From: Chrysaora quinquecirrha
Taxonomy: Eukaryota; Cnidaria; Scyphozoa; Semaeostomeae; Pelagiidae
Length of the DNA stretch: 64,000 nt
Assembly (NCBI GenBank): GCA_014526335.1
Contig: JACTAT010000118.1
Coordinates: forward strand, 86,501-150,500
Direction: 5' to 3'
Below, piece by piece: positions 40,501 to 50,026 of the stretch. Each line of letters opens with the position of its first letter. Position 1 is the stretch's first letter. The translations under genes were made by a program, and so were the position numbers. The notes below the pieces were generated by a model. That model did not search any database and was not told the DNA's origin. It worked only from the letters and a program-made list of their open reading frames with translations.

Positions 40501-43500
40501 GTTAACAATGCCTAATCATTTGATAACAATGCCTAATCATTTGATAACAATGCCTATTTGATGACAATGCCTATTTGATGACAATGCCTATTTGCTGACC
40601 TTGCCTATTTGATGACATTGCCGATTCAAAGGCAATGCCGGTTCGATGGCAATGCCGATTCAATGGCAATGCCTATTTGTTAACAATGCCTAATTATTTG
40701 ATAACAATGCCTATTTGATGGCAATGCCTATTTGATGGTAATGCCTATTTGATGGTAATGCCTATCTGATGGCAATGCCTATTTGATAACAATGCCTATT
40801 CGATGGCAATGCCTATTTGATGGCAATGCCGATTCGATGGCAATGCCTATTAAATGGCAATGCCGATTCGATGGCAATCCCTTTTTTAAAACAATGCCTA
40901 ATTATTTGATAACAATTCCTGTTTGATTGCAATGCCTACTTGATAACAATGTCTATTTGATTGCAATGCCTATTTGATAACAATGCCTATTCGATGGCAA
41001 TGCCTATTTGGTGGCAATGCCTATTTGATGGCAATGCCGATTCGATGGCAATGCCTATTAAATGGCAATGCCGAGTCGATGGCAATCCCTTTTTATAACA
41101 ATGCCTAATTATTTGATAACAATGCCTGTTTGATTGCAATGCCTATTTGATAACAATGTCTATTTGATTGCAATGCCTATTTGATAGCAATGCCTATTCG
41201 ATGGCAATGCCGATTCGATGGCAATGCCTATTTGTTAACAATGCCTAATTATTTGATAAAAATGCCGATTCGATGGCAATCCCTTTTTTATCACAATGCC
41301 TAATTATTTGATAACAATGCCTGTTTGATTGCAATGCCTATTTGATAACAATGTCTATTTGATTGCAATGCCTATTTGATAACAATGCCTATTCGATGGC
41401 AATGCCTATTTGATGGCAATGCCTATTTGATGGCAATGCCGATTCGATGGCAATGCCTATTTAATGGCAATGCCGATTCGATGGCAATGCCTTTTTTATA
41501 ACAATGCCCAATTATTTGATAACAATGCCTGTTTGATTGCAATGCCTATTTGATAACAATGCCTATTCGATGGCAATGCCTATTTGATAACAATGCCTAT
41601 TCGATTGGCAATGCCTATTTGATGGCAATGCCTATTTGATAACAATGTCTATTTGATTGCAATGCCTATTTGATAACAATGCCTATTCGATGGCAATGCC
41701 TATTTGATGGCAATGCCTATTTGATGGCAATGCCGATTCAAAGGCAATGCCGGTTCGATGGCAATGCCGATTCGATGGCAATGCCTTTTTTATAACAATG
41801 CCTAATCATTTGATAACAATGCCTGTTTGATTGCAATGCCTATTTGATAACAATGCCTATTCGATGGCAATGCCTATTTGATAACAATGCCTATTCGATT
41901 GGCAATGCCTATTTGATGGCAATGCCTATTTGATGGCAATGCCGATTCGATGGCAATGCCTATTTAATGGCAATGCTGATTCGATGGCAATCCCTTTTTT
42001 ATAACAATGCCTAATTATTTGATAACAATGCCTGTCTGATTGCAATGCCTATTTGATAACAATGTCTATTTGATGGCAATGCCTATTTGATGGCAATGCC
42101 TATTTGATGGCAATGCTGATTCGATGGCAATGCCTATTTAATGGCAATGCTGATTCGATGGCAATGCCTATTTGATGTCAATGCCTATTTGCTGACCGTG
42201 CCTATTTGATGTCAATGCCTATTTAATGGCAATGCCGATTCGATGGCAATGTCTATTCAATGGCAATGCTGATTCGATGGCAATGCCTATTTGATGTCAA
42301 TGCCTATTTGCTGACCGTGCCTATTTGATGTCAATGCCTATTTAATGGCAATGCCGATTCGATGTCAATGCCTATTTAAAGGCAATGCCGATTCGATGGC
42401 AATGCCTATTTAATGGCAATGCCGATTCGATGGCAATGCTTCTTTTATGGCAATGCCTATTTGCTGACTGTGCTTAATTGATTGCAGTGTCTTTAATGAC
42501 CATAATATGTCAACAAATACAATGCAAGATATCACTATTTAGAGGAGGTGTTTGGGTTTGGGTTTTACTGTTATACGGTTTTGCTAATATTTTGGCTCGG
42601 TTTTTCGGTTTTTTCCAAAAAATTACGCGGTTTTTTGGTTTTCAAAATCTCGTCAGTGAAGGGTTTTATTGTGTTTCTGGATAGTGAAGCTACAGGTTAG
42701 CCCGCAGTTGAAAACAAAAATTGCCGTGAGAGGAAAACGTCTCAAAAGCGTGAAGTGGACATTAAAAGTTGACTAACCAAAATCTTTAATAGATTCTGTG
42801 CAACTTTCGTGAAAATGGAGACTTCACATCGTGCCATACGGTTTTTTCAAAATATCGTACAAAATCAACTGTACGTTCTGAAACCCTCATCAACATATTA
42901 ATTTTCAAAAGAACAAGAAGTTGATTACATTTGTATAATGTTTTTTCTTATTAAGCTTGTTCATCTATAGTTCATACTGAATTGCAAGATTCTTCAACGT
43001 TTAATGTATTTAACAGCTTGTAAACTGGTCTACTGAGAATGGTTTAGATGAATCAGCTTCATTGCCTGTCAAGAGCGAAGTGACAGATGCTGCAATAATT
43101 TTACTAAGAAGAAAATCATCGAACAGATATGCTGTATTTAAGGTCAGCTGGAAATCTTTTTATTTTTCATATAATTTTTTAAAATTAAGTTGCATTATAC
43201 TGACGTGCTGGTTTTTGAAAACTCTGAAAAAGCGGATCAATTTGCAGGAAATTATTTTTTCCAAAAGAGTATTGACTTGAAAACCTTACTGGCAACGTAA
43301 ATTTTGGAAAGCTGTACAACCACTGTTTCAGACCAGTGCCAGTATAGCAATCCATCACTCTGATAGAAGACGGAACAGTTATTAATCGTGATCTAAAATT
43401 ACGGGGATTTTCAACCACTTTTTCGCTAATATTACCGAATGGTTAAGATTTTTTGCGAGTGAATCATTATTTCTTGCAGTAAATCACACACTAGATGCTG

Positions 43501-46500
43501 TCCATAAAGATTTAAGATATCTGATTCACATCCAAGCATGTGCAGAATAAAAGACCTTACCAAGTTTTCCTATGAATTCGAATGTAGAGAGGTCTCCTTA
43601 TCGCTGACAGAAAGCAGAGGGTTATAAAATGGTCAAAAATACCCACCAAAATAATAACCATAGGTAACGTGACATCGGATTTTATCTATTTGGAATACGG
43701 TCATTCGAAAACAAGATATCCATGCCTGTTTATGCCAGCAAATATTATCAAAATCCACTGATTCTTTGCAAGGTAATAGAAATTGGTTACTTGCAACACA
43801 TCGTACAAAATAAGAAAAAATGATCGCCCGTTAGGATTAAGGTGAACTGAAAAACCCCTTGCTGACGCTTTTTCGTTAATTTATTGAATCTTGACTATTG
43901 TAGGAACCCATTCTACTTGGACAAGCAGTGATAGCTCATAGACAAGGTAAGACTCCTTACTTTCTTTTCCAACAACAAATCAGCAGCAAATTGATGCACT
44001 GTAAGGCATTTGTTCATTTGACTATTTTCAAATCGTTATGGATGATGGAAATCCCAAGGGATATAGGCAACGGTCAAAATTGTAAACTTGTTTCAAAGGA
44101 TCTGAAATTGCTTGTCAAGCAAACTGTTTTGCCCTTTGTCCATGTTGCAAAGCATTGCTTGTCAACATTTTTGCATGTGTCAAGGAAAAAATGTTTTTGA
44201 AACATCCAAAAAACATTGAGCAAAAAATTTTTCTTTTTTTCTGATCAGCGATATTTTGTGGCGTGGCCAAACGGTCAAACAAACCTCAAATGAGTAGAGC
44301 ATTGATAATTATAGTTTTAATTTATATATTTTACTAATATTTCGCCTTGCCAGTCAAGGCTTCTTCAGAATACTTAAGGCTTCACTCTGAAGAAGCAAGG
44401 CGAAATATTAGTAAAACATAATAATTAAAACTATATTTTTCTGTTGTTTCCTGCGTCGCGGTGTTCCTGCATGGTTCTTCTTTAAATCTCTAATGCACAG
44501 TATGACCAACAATGAACAATGTTTGATTGTTTGGCCATTGGTCCCAAATGATAAAATCGTTGGATATAATAGTTATTAGGAAAATTATTGGGGCTCATTA
44601 TTTAAATGTTATTCAGTTACGAAATATATACCTTGTCTATACTAAACGCAGTTTTTTTTATAAGCAACCGCTTTTTAGCAACCAAGATGTAGAAGGCCTA
44701 AAACTTTAAGCAACGTATTGTACCACAGGAAAAAAACCTAAGCAACATTTTAAATTTTAAATAATCTATATCACTACAAGCAATCGAGGATTGATCAACA
44801 TAGAAGCTTTTTCCATTCATTTGCCGTCGAAAACTCGCATATCAACGGAGTGTTACTCATTACCTGAAGCATTTTATTAAGGGGTTTCCGTTTAACTTTC
44901 AATACAAAGTCTCTATATGGTAACATTTACATGGTACTCCTTGACTGATGTTATTTATGGTATTTATTTGCTGTATAATAGGTGCTCTAGCGTTATTTTG
45001 CATAAAAAGCTATAGGGTAACTCCAAAATTTGCCGCTTTTCCAGCTTCTATACTATTCTTATGGCAGCAAATATACAGTTAAGATTAAGCAACTACTAAG
45101 CAACTTTTGCTACTAAAAGGTGGCCATAAGAGATCCAAAAATAAGCAACTTTTTTAACTAGACCCGAGCGAAGTTGCTAATAAAAAAAAACTGCGTGTAT
45201 GATTCTAAGGGAACATTTCGTAATTAAATAAAAAATTTTTTCCGTCCAGACGTGAGAGTGGCTTTTGAAATCTGTCCAATAATGAAAGAGTCATTGACCT
45301 TTTTGGTAAGTGTACACAATTCTTGATTTTTTCTTATTTTCACCCAATAAATGATCATATTCAAGGTTTATGTTCATTGGGTCGCAATTCAGTGGACCAG
45401 AATTGTGCCTCTCTTTCAGGAAGCCCTAACAGCGGGAGGGGAAGCACGATGTTCTTTTACATGGTACCTAGGGAGAAAAGCTACCAACTCAAAATTGTTT
45501 TGCTATTTATGACCTAAATGCTCTTATTACCCAAAAACAGCTGATATTTGAAAGGTTTTCTTTTGAAAGTCTTTGCCATAATTTTTACTCAATGCTGCAT
45601 TTTTCGTTGGCAATGTCCATTTTATCCTGATTTGTGATCGAAAGAAAATCTGCCATAATCGGGAGAGCCCACCAATCTGTGAACAACGCTACTCTGCGCA
45701 TCATTCCCCTCCCGCCCCTTGGGCCAACGAACGAGATACCGCTACCCCTAAAAATGACGTGTTCGATCTCGAGGTAGAACTAATACTATATATAGGGATA
45801 AGAGTGTATTTGTTCAATAACCAAGCTTGCCCATGCATATGCTATAAAAAATTCAGTCACATGGAGGAAATCTTAAAAACTAACACGTCTGTGCGACACC
45901 GTCTGTGTCCTTTTCTTTAATCATTATGTACATTTACTGTTACAAACGAAATAGATGTTTCTAGACACGGTGGTGAAACTAAAATTGAAGCGAGTTGCGA
46001 GTCGACAAGGAATTGGTCGACTTTGCTTTAGAAAGTAAGTCCAAACAGTGGAAAATTAATGGAACAATTCACAAACGTGTTTGAACTTTGATAATATTAG
46101 CAATTTAACGAGCACTTGATATTAATGGTTTTTTTCGAGGGATGATTGTATAGAGATTTAACTGTGCAACAGGTCTTATACAGGTTTCATACTTTTTCAT
46201 GTGGTTCTTCTGTTTTGTATCTGTGAAATCACTGTATAGGGAAGTATTGTAGCTATTTCCATGATCCCTGATTAACTTTATTGTTTCTTAGTAAAGCACA
46301 TTTTAAAATTTATATATATAAAATGAATATTAGTAAGTTGAGTCAATTTTGTAAGTCGATCCAGTTTTACATTCTCATTATCGCATTTTAGACGGAAGAC
46401 CAGAAAAGCTGTGAAAACTGGCTGCGAAACCTGAACTATTTTGCTAAGCACCAAGGCATGTGGAGAAACAGGCGCAATGCAATGGCGAATATCATGATTA

Positions 46501-46514
46501 AAAGCATGTCGTAA
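21269..46514 (+). CDS. AGC-type pseudokinase + disordered region + RhoGEF (DH-PH) gene
   Basis: This is a single chain of exons with matching phases. Exons: 21269-21313, 21396-21559, 22788-23219, 24663-24807, 25822-29318, 31094-31220, 32734-32783, 32925-33042, 33346-33420, 34943-35020, 35767-35850, 36839-36904, 37908-37987, 38810-38924, 39592-39747, 40295-40396, 43017-43142, 43904-43946, 45250-45305, 45955-46034, 46392-46514 (stop TAA). The sum is about 1,920 codons. Order: degenerate AGC kinase fold (about residues 16-280), disordered basic and Ser-rich region (about 285-1470), CxxC...CxxC (about 1473-1495), DH domain (about 1505-1700), PH domain (about 1735-1910). RhoGEFs activate Rho-family GTPases; the kinase part should be a scaffold. 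The acceptor at 31094 was chosen because the earlier AG at 31052 would give an in-frame stop. One phase break occurs at 46034/46392. The 5' end is not found. Two adjacent genes remain possible, but no stop, start or promoter separates them. Confidence 0.75.
21396..25905 (+). CDS. AGC-family pseudokinase domain exons
   Basis: N-lobe (21396-21559): FVRGSGNNKVYNVRHKETGE aligns with an AGC glycine loop and strand 3, followed by TMYVIAK where AMKVI.K is expected, so the ATP-binding Lys is Tyr. C-lobe (22788-23219): AEIITAISHLH is the helix before the catalytic loop. YRQLYLENILID replaces YRDLKPENILLD, so the catalytic Asp is Gln and the Lys is Tyr. HVQLRRDVSDSS replaces HVKLTDFGLSK, so the Mg-binding DFG is gone. 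DWRDIGNLVCLLLTG matches the DWWSLG..LYELLTG helix. The tail (24663 onward), HQFFASIDWNKIAKRQVTPP, matches the HPFF..IDW.KL..R...PP end typical of AGC kinases. The fold is clear and activity is very unlikely. RPS6KC1/RPS6KL1-like pseudokinases are possible relatives. Confidence 0.85.
23541..24185. repeat. minisatellite, pseudokinase intron
   Basis: Units of 20-24 bp alternate as atccccc(c/g)cactactgaac, catgatatccctcc and ctcatggtatccctcc. A higher-order unit of about 195 bp with tgcctccccggaagcatcat is repeated. The right edge, tactgcacacacgttgtg, is the boundary motif of the dispersed family. Open frames in it are artefacts of the period. Confidence 0.9.
25026..25115. repeat. short ATACATGTATGG tandem repeat
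   Basis: atacatgtatgg and close variants occur four to five times in the intron before the giant exon. Confidence 0.7.
25473..25640. repeat. GAT trinucleotide microsatellite
   Basis: A nearly pure (GAT)n run at 25480-25530, then interrupted gatgat/gacgat sequence to 25640. Related gatgatg runs start near 25310. It lies in the intron between 24807 and 25822. The His-rich minus-strand frame is a by-product. Confidence 0.95.
25822..29318 (+). CDS. giant disordered exon (1,165 codons) with SxIP motifs
   Basis: One uninterrupted 3.5 kb exon. It starts with the AGC tail (IAKRQVTPPVRLISISL) and then runs through Ser-, Asn-, Asp- and Lys-rich low-complexity sequence with no Cys-rich or hydrophobic core. 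Two SKIP motifs with basic, Ser and Pro neighbours stand out, TKSKIPVSVSPK at 27223-27258 and SSKIPVSRKS at 28681-28710. This is the SxIP pattern used to bind microtubule end-binding (EB) proteins. Near the end are RSGRNSPAVERRF and RDSSIGSASDLW, plausible phosphorylation or 14-3-3 sites. The donor is AAG|GTAAAC at 29318. Function of the linker is inference. Confidence 0.85.
29794..30223. mobile_element. 430-bp palindromic MITE (GCCTCGTTTTGAAAA)
   Basis: The left end aagagcctcgttttgaaaa and the complement of the right end aagggcctcgttttcaaaa match at 17 of 19 positions. The whole element is an imperfect palindrome centred near 29990 (ggatttgaccgtgaaaaatc against ttttcacggtcaaatcc). A decayed relative lies at about 54300-54660. 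Confidence 0.85.
30290..31005. repeat. 34-bp tandem array
   Basis: About 20 diverged copies of a 34-bp unit containing atataagggcatgttaatga and tagaactcacggac. It fills the 3' half of the intron between 29318 and 31094. No ordered spacers and heavy divergence between copies, so it is a minisatellite. Confidence 0.9.
31382..31749. mobile_element. MITE with TACAC(T)8ATAAG ends
   Basis: The left end tacactttttttttataaga and the complement of the right end tacacgttttttttataaga match at 19 of 20 positions. The word atgttctta recurs inside both flanks. About 368 bp, no coding capacity. Confidence 0.7.
32734..46514 (+). CDS. CxxC motif plus Dbl-homology RhoGEF and PH domain exons
   Basis: A putative zinc-binding pair comes first: VKCSACHKRF in exon 32734 and EFCNRCRSKK in exon 32925. 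The DH domain follows. CR1 is KEAIVELIQTEINYGQDLRI, then FFTPIKNGGILSPENF (33346), VGKVFLDNVEFFQAYEVFC (35767), and the CR3 signature DLKSFLAMPVQRIMKYPLLL across exons 37908 and 38810. PH-type strands are in 39592-46034 (VSSGELIGVANWTRKS; DAAIILLRRKSSNRYAVFK). The C-terminal helix with the expected Trp (EDQKSCENWLRNLNYFAKHQ) is in 46392-46514. The protein ends KSMS. DH catalyses GDP release from Rho GTPases and the PH domain usually assists or binds lipid; which GTPase cannot be read from sequence. Confidence 0.9.
33731..34070. mobile_element. 340-bp palindromic MITE (ATTGCGATAAA)
   Basis: The ends attgcgataaagagcg and the complement attgcgataaacagcg match closely and continue to aaacattt. 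An inner near-perfect inverted pair is tttatacccagatgcggct and gccgcatctgggtataaa. It lies in the RhoGEF intron between 33420 and 34943. Confidence 0.8.
34482..34673 (+). pseudogene. unidentified coding-like fragment in a RhoGEF intron
   Basis: An open stretch of 63 codons without ATG. It reads YTAYKGSQRFRSLEKAILLS, then EIDNRCDVKILQDDSEVVNL and DELQLFHKNS, ending at TAA 34671-34673. The residue choice looks like real protein, unlike the surrounding intron. I do not recognise it. A remnant of a mobile-element gene or an inserted cDNA piece is most likely. Confidence 0.35.
35340..35594. mobile_element. 255-bp MITE with CAGTAAAAAC ends
   Basis: The left end cagtaaaaactcgcatataa and the complement of the right end cagtaaaaacccgcatataa differ at one base, and both continue with gaaac. 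It lies in the RhoGEF intron between 35020 and 35767. Confidence 0.85.
35855..35954. mobile_element. perfect 82-bp palindrome with 9-bp target duplication
   Basis: Two 36-bp arms (35864-35899 and 35910-35945; the outer part reads taccctgggtaccagac) are perfect inverted copies around a 10-bp loop. The 9-bp direct repeat gacaagata flanks them at 35855-35863 and 35946-35954. This is the signature of a tiny insertion. It begins 13 bases after the exon ending at 35850, so the hairpin sits next to a splice donor. Confidence 0.9.
37234..37732. mobile_element. 499-bp element with CAGGGACGCCGGAG ends
   Basis: The left end cagggacgccggag and the right end ctccggcgtccctg are a perfect 14-bp inverted repeat. 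GC-rich flanks (ggggggcaaggggggcaaaa; gtcgccccccttgccc) surround an AT-rich core. A segment at 37594-37650 (ggggcgtggccacaaaaat-like) is shared with about 32376-32440. Confidence 0.85.
38275..38525. repeat. 17-bp minisatellite, small array
   Basis: Diverged copies of gatggcaatgcctattt. The right flank (tgtctttaatgacat then atgcaatatataact) matches the right flank of the large array at 40413-42490, so both are members of one element family. Confidence 0.85.
40413..42490. repeat. 17-bp minisatellite, about 2.1 kb array
   Basis: About 120 copies of gatggcaatgcctattt with variants (gataacaatgcctattt, gattcgatggcaatgcc) and higher-order blocks, some nearly identical over more than 100 bp. It starts about 16 bases after the exon ending at 40396 and fills most of the intron to 43017. 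No coding or CRISPR character: no constant spacer. Confidence 0.95.
44310..44436. mobile_element. 127-bp inverted repeat / mini foldback
   Basis: The left arm tatagttttaatttatatat then ttttactaatatttcgcctt; the right arm aaggcgaaatattagtaaaa then ataattaaaactata. The inner pair ggcttcttcagaat / ctctgaagaagc closes the hairpin. It lies in the PH-domain intron. Confidence 0.75.
44638..45200. mobile_element. MITE with ACGCAG(T)8AT ends and AAGCAAC repeats
   Basis: The left end has aaacgcagttttttttataa and the complement of the right end has acacgcagttttttttta. The word aagcaac or gcaac recurs many times inside. About 560 bp, no coding capacity. Confidence 0.7.
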
Positions 46515-46517
46515 TCA

Positions 46518-46523
46518 AATAAA
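46518..46523 (+). terminator. AATAAA polyadenylation signal for the kinase-GEF gene
   Basis: AATAAA lies four bases after the stop at 46512-46514. If used, the 3' UTR is very short. Confidence 0.45.
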
Positions 46524-46641
46524 GTATGTTATATAAGATATTTAAGATACCCTATTCACATCTGCTTAAAGTCTGTGAATACGTAAAATAATCTCAGATA
46601 GCACCAAGTCAAATAACCATACCTTCATCCGTTAGTTGTCG

Positions 46642-47057
46642 CGAGGGGTGTATCACTTCATAAATCTCGTACACCTTAAGGATAAATCTTCATATATCTT
46701 ATGAATCTTATATGAAGCCAATAAACCTCTTAAAAATCTCATGTTTTGCTACTGTGCATGTGCACAAGTCTTGATTCGCCCAAGCAGCACTAGGTTAGAC
46801 AAAGATTTTAAGAAAAGTGTGTGCGTTCGTAATCTGAAGTTAAGTTTAAGTCTTTGAGACCAAATCCAGTTATTTTTACATTCATTATGTAAGGAAGTTA
46901 CGCAAGGCAGGTTTCGAAAAATCTAGAAAAAATCGAAGAAATCCCTATGTAAATCTTTGTGAATCTCAATAAATCCAATAAATCTGTCAAAAAATACAAA
47001 GAGATTTATAAATCCCATAGATATCGTACGCCAATTTTAGTAGTGATACACCCCTCG
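46642..47057. mobile_element. 416-bp CGAGGGGTGTATCACT element
   Basis: The left end cgaggggtgtatcact and the right end agtgatacacccctcg are perfect 16-bp inverted repeats. Inner words (aaatctcgtacacc at the left, tatcgtacgcc at the right) match the shorter CGAGGGGC elements at 8.6-9.3 kb, so it is a longer relative. Confidence 0.85.
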
Positions 47058-47176
47058 AGTTTTCGACCCCGTTTTCACGAGAGTAACTGGACCGGCTCTG
47101 GTCCGACCCAGAGCCATGTTCTGGTTCTTTTCGAGTCGTGTCTGTTAAAGGTACTCCTGTTCAGAATTTTTTAAGA

Positions 47177-47260
47177 AACGACAGAAACAAGCATCGAAGC
47201 AGCACAGTATTTTGGAAGAGCTGAGCCCATGACAACTGCGACCCCTGATGAAGAAAGTAA
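47177..47260 (+). other. possible orphan exon downstream of the RhoGEF
   Basis: After the acceptor-like ttttttaag (ending 47176), one frame reads KRQKQASKQHSILEELSP then a stop. A second frame, matching the phase-2 end of the exon at 46034, reads TTETSIEAAQYFGRAEPMTT and reaches a donor-like gtaaaa. It could be an alternative 3' exon of the RhoGEF gene. Evidence is composition and splice signals only. Confidence 0.25.
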
Positions 47261-48068
47261 AAACATGTTAATGCTGATTTTTGGAGTAGATTGCTATTGC
47301 ATATGCATGACGTTAAGATACAAGTGAAGAATATTTAAGATCTAAGGATTCAATATAAAACAAAACAAATACATTTCAGAACATCAGTAACTAGTGCGTT
47401 ATATCATATGCTTATGTATCTTATGTGAATGGTGGAAACAAGTTTTACTACTTATGATTTTGCCGAAATGAACCGCATAGTGTATTATTCGAGATTTCTA
47501 AGGACTGATATTATTTGTACCTTTTGAATGTAAGTTGTATTGTATATAATTAATTTATGGATACATAATTTTGTAAATTTACAGTAACATATTTGACAAT
47601 GATAGCCTAAACTGTAAATGTATACCAACAGTGTACTTTTATCAAATCTTAAGAATCTTCAACTGCATAGGCGTTCTATATGTCCACACAGCTCCGAATA
47701 AAAATGATCAATAATGTCATGGGTAACCAAGTTGAACCTGCACTCCTTGCGCATTGTGCTGTTTTATAATTGGCGAGGAAGACCTAAGCATTACAGTTCC
47801 ACGAACAGCAAGCTGCCAGAATATTGCATTCCCCATTCATTCATCCTAATCAAAGTAGCTACCGTGTGTGCCTGAATATATACATAGCTACTAGTATTTT
47901 ATTTAACTGTTTTGAAAATCGAGAGTTACTAAATTTTAAAGCAACGCATTCAAATTTCATTCCTTTTTGTAGCAATTGGAGTTCTTGCATAGCATCTTAA
48001 ATGAGAGATTCTATGTTAGCGACAGGGATCATAAAAATTGCGCAGCCAAGTGAAACTAGAGACTAACG

Positions 48069-48262
48069 ATGTGCAGTACAGCGGTGATTGTGCAATACAG
48101 CGGTGATTGTACAATACAGCGGTGATTGTGCAGTACAGCGGTGGTTGTGCAGTACAGCGGGGAGGGATACCATGATTACAGCGGTGGATGTTCAGTACAG
48201 CGGTGGGATGTTGTCCCTCCACTGTACTGCACAACCACCCGATACTGCACACACGTTATGCG
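48069..48262. repeat. minisatellite, GTACAGCGGTG variant
   Basis: Seven or so copies of gtgcagtacagcggtgatt-type units on the + strand, then tgtccctccactgtactgca in the opposite sense, ending at the family boundary tactgcacacacgttatg. Confidence 0.85.
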
Positions 48263-50026
48263 GGAGTGGTAACGATGGTATAGTAGGACAGACCAATACT
48301 TCATGAGTCAGTAAATCGATGTCGCATGTGCTTTCACGTTTTTTTGTAAGGAACCTTTGGTCTGAGTTGAGGCTGGAGTTCCTTGATTTTTCAATAGAAT
48401 GGAAGTTCCTTATACTGTTCCTTGTCGTGAGATATGTTTGAATAATAATTTTACAGCAAATTCACATTAACTTGCTTAATTTTCTAACTTTAAATATAAA
48501 TGGAATCTTTTGGGGAAGAAGAATGGGAAATATATTATTATTTGGTAATTTATTTGTACGAACCGTCTTGTTCTTGAAAAAAGTGATTCTTAGTTTTCAG
48601 CCAGGCCTTGAAAGTCCCTTAAAGTTCCTTGATTTTTTTGGGAATTTTCAGCCTCCAGTTCCTTATAAAGGTGTATCTTATAAAAAACGAATCATCATTT
48701 CACTGAAATCTCATGCAAATCCCTTTTGTTTTATGACAGTATTAAGTTCGGTGGATCTCATAAGGAAATTGATTGCCGAATGAATGATTGTGTTAGCGTA
48801 CCGTCAGTGTCTCATGACTTGCAAACGTGTTTGTGAAGACGTGCCTGAAGCTATCATGGACTGGAGACTTCTGTTTGTTAACTTTTTTCTTTGTTCGTCA
48901 ACTTTTATGCAGTCAGCAGCCTCTCACTTTTATTGGCTATGCTTCAAGCAAAGTTTGAAAAAGGTTCCAATACTCTATTGTCACTGCAATAAAAAGTAAT
49001 AGCATACGTAGATGATATCTCCTCGCACCCTAGCGGAATAAGAATCAATTTTGATCTTTTTATCTTCGTTGCCTGATTCCTCTTTTGCCATTCCCCCAAT
49101 TCCCGTTCCCAATTTCCGCTCCCCGCACTCCATTCCCGTTGTTCCCCATTCTCGATTCCTCGTTTCCAGTTGCAAAAACATCCCATGTTCCATGTGTGCA
49201 AGGTCGTCGTTACCAGTGATGACACTTCTTCTTGAAAATCCAGACAAAGTCCCTGAAAGCAACTTTTTCTTTTGACAGTTTCATCCATATTCTCATTGTC
49301 AAATTACATTGTAATGTAATCCAATTTTAAGTCAAATACTGTATCATATCCTGGCAAAACTTTCTACTTTCGTTGCGCCAAAATGACACTGATATTTTCG
49401 ATTCGAAAGAAAAATGTGTGCATTAGCTTTTTTGTTAATCTTTCTCCTAATGATATGTTAGTAGTTAGAATAATTTTTTCTTGGCATTGATATATGATCG
49501 AGGATGACATGACATGACATTTGATAAACGAGATCAGAAAACACTTTTTGGCAAATGCTGAAAGTGAAATACCCCTTGAGCCCCTTGATCCCCTCCTGAT
49601 CCTCTCTGGCTGTGCAGTGATTAATGTGAATACATTGAATAGCATTAATAGGGGCGTATCAGGTTCTTCTCGATCAAACCAAGGTCATTTTACTCATCTC
49701 CTCTTCTTACAACTCAAACTGATCTTAGCAGCAGAATTTTGCAGCAGGATTTTGAGCGCATTTGGGGCGTTTTTTCAGCTGATACCGTTCTGCATTGCCA
49801 CTGACCGCGCGGCACCACTGTATGCTCAACCAGCCATGGGAAAGTCAATGGAAATCGGTGAGTTTTTGAATGATAAACAATACGTGTTTTACTTTGTGTT
49901 GAATTTGACCACCAGCCAACAATCAAAAATTCTTATAGGAGGAAGAACTTCAAGTGATTTATCCGCTAAATGAGCAAATGAGCACTGTTGCCATAAAAAG
50001 TCTTCCTCCCTCATCATCGGCAAAGT

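Larger units (their letters stand above)
46524..50026. other. spacer before the dipeptidyl peptidase gene
   Basis: It contains a MITE (46642-47057), a possible orphan exon (47177-47260), a minisatellite (48069-48262), a pyrimidine-rich ttcccgttccc stretch at 49080-49170, and repeated agttccttgattttt words at 48350-48670 that may be part of an unidentified element. The 150-codon frame at 49521-49973 has no recognisable features. The DPP promoter should be just upstream of 50027, but no element is clear. Confidence 0.5.

Noticed and set aside
40413..42490. CRISPR-like array of short repeats
   Set aside because: No constant repeat with unique spacers, no cas genes, animal intron; it is a minisatellite.
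48350..48680. Inverted repeat of agttccttgatttttc words as a MITE
   Set aside because: The words recur in mixed orientation but I could not define consistent ends.
49521..49973. 150-codon + frame upstream of the DPP gene
   Set aside because: No domain, no conserved-looking motif, an overlapping opposite-strand frame, and no splice or polyadenylation context.
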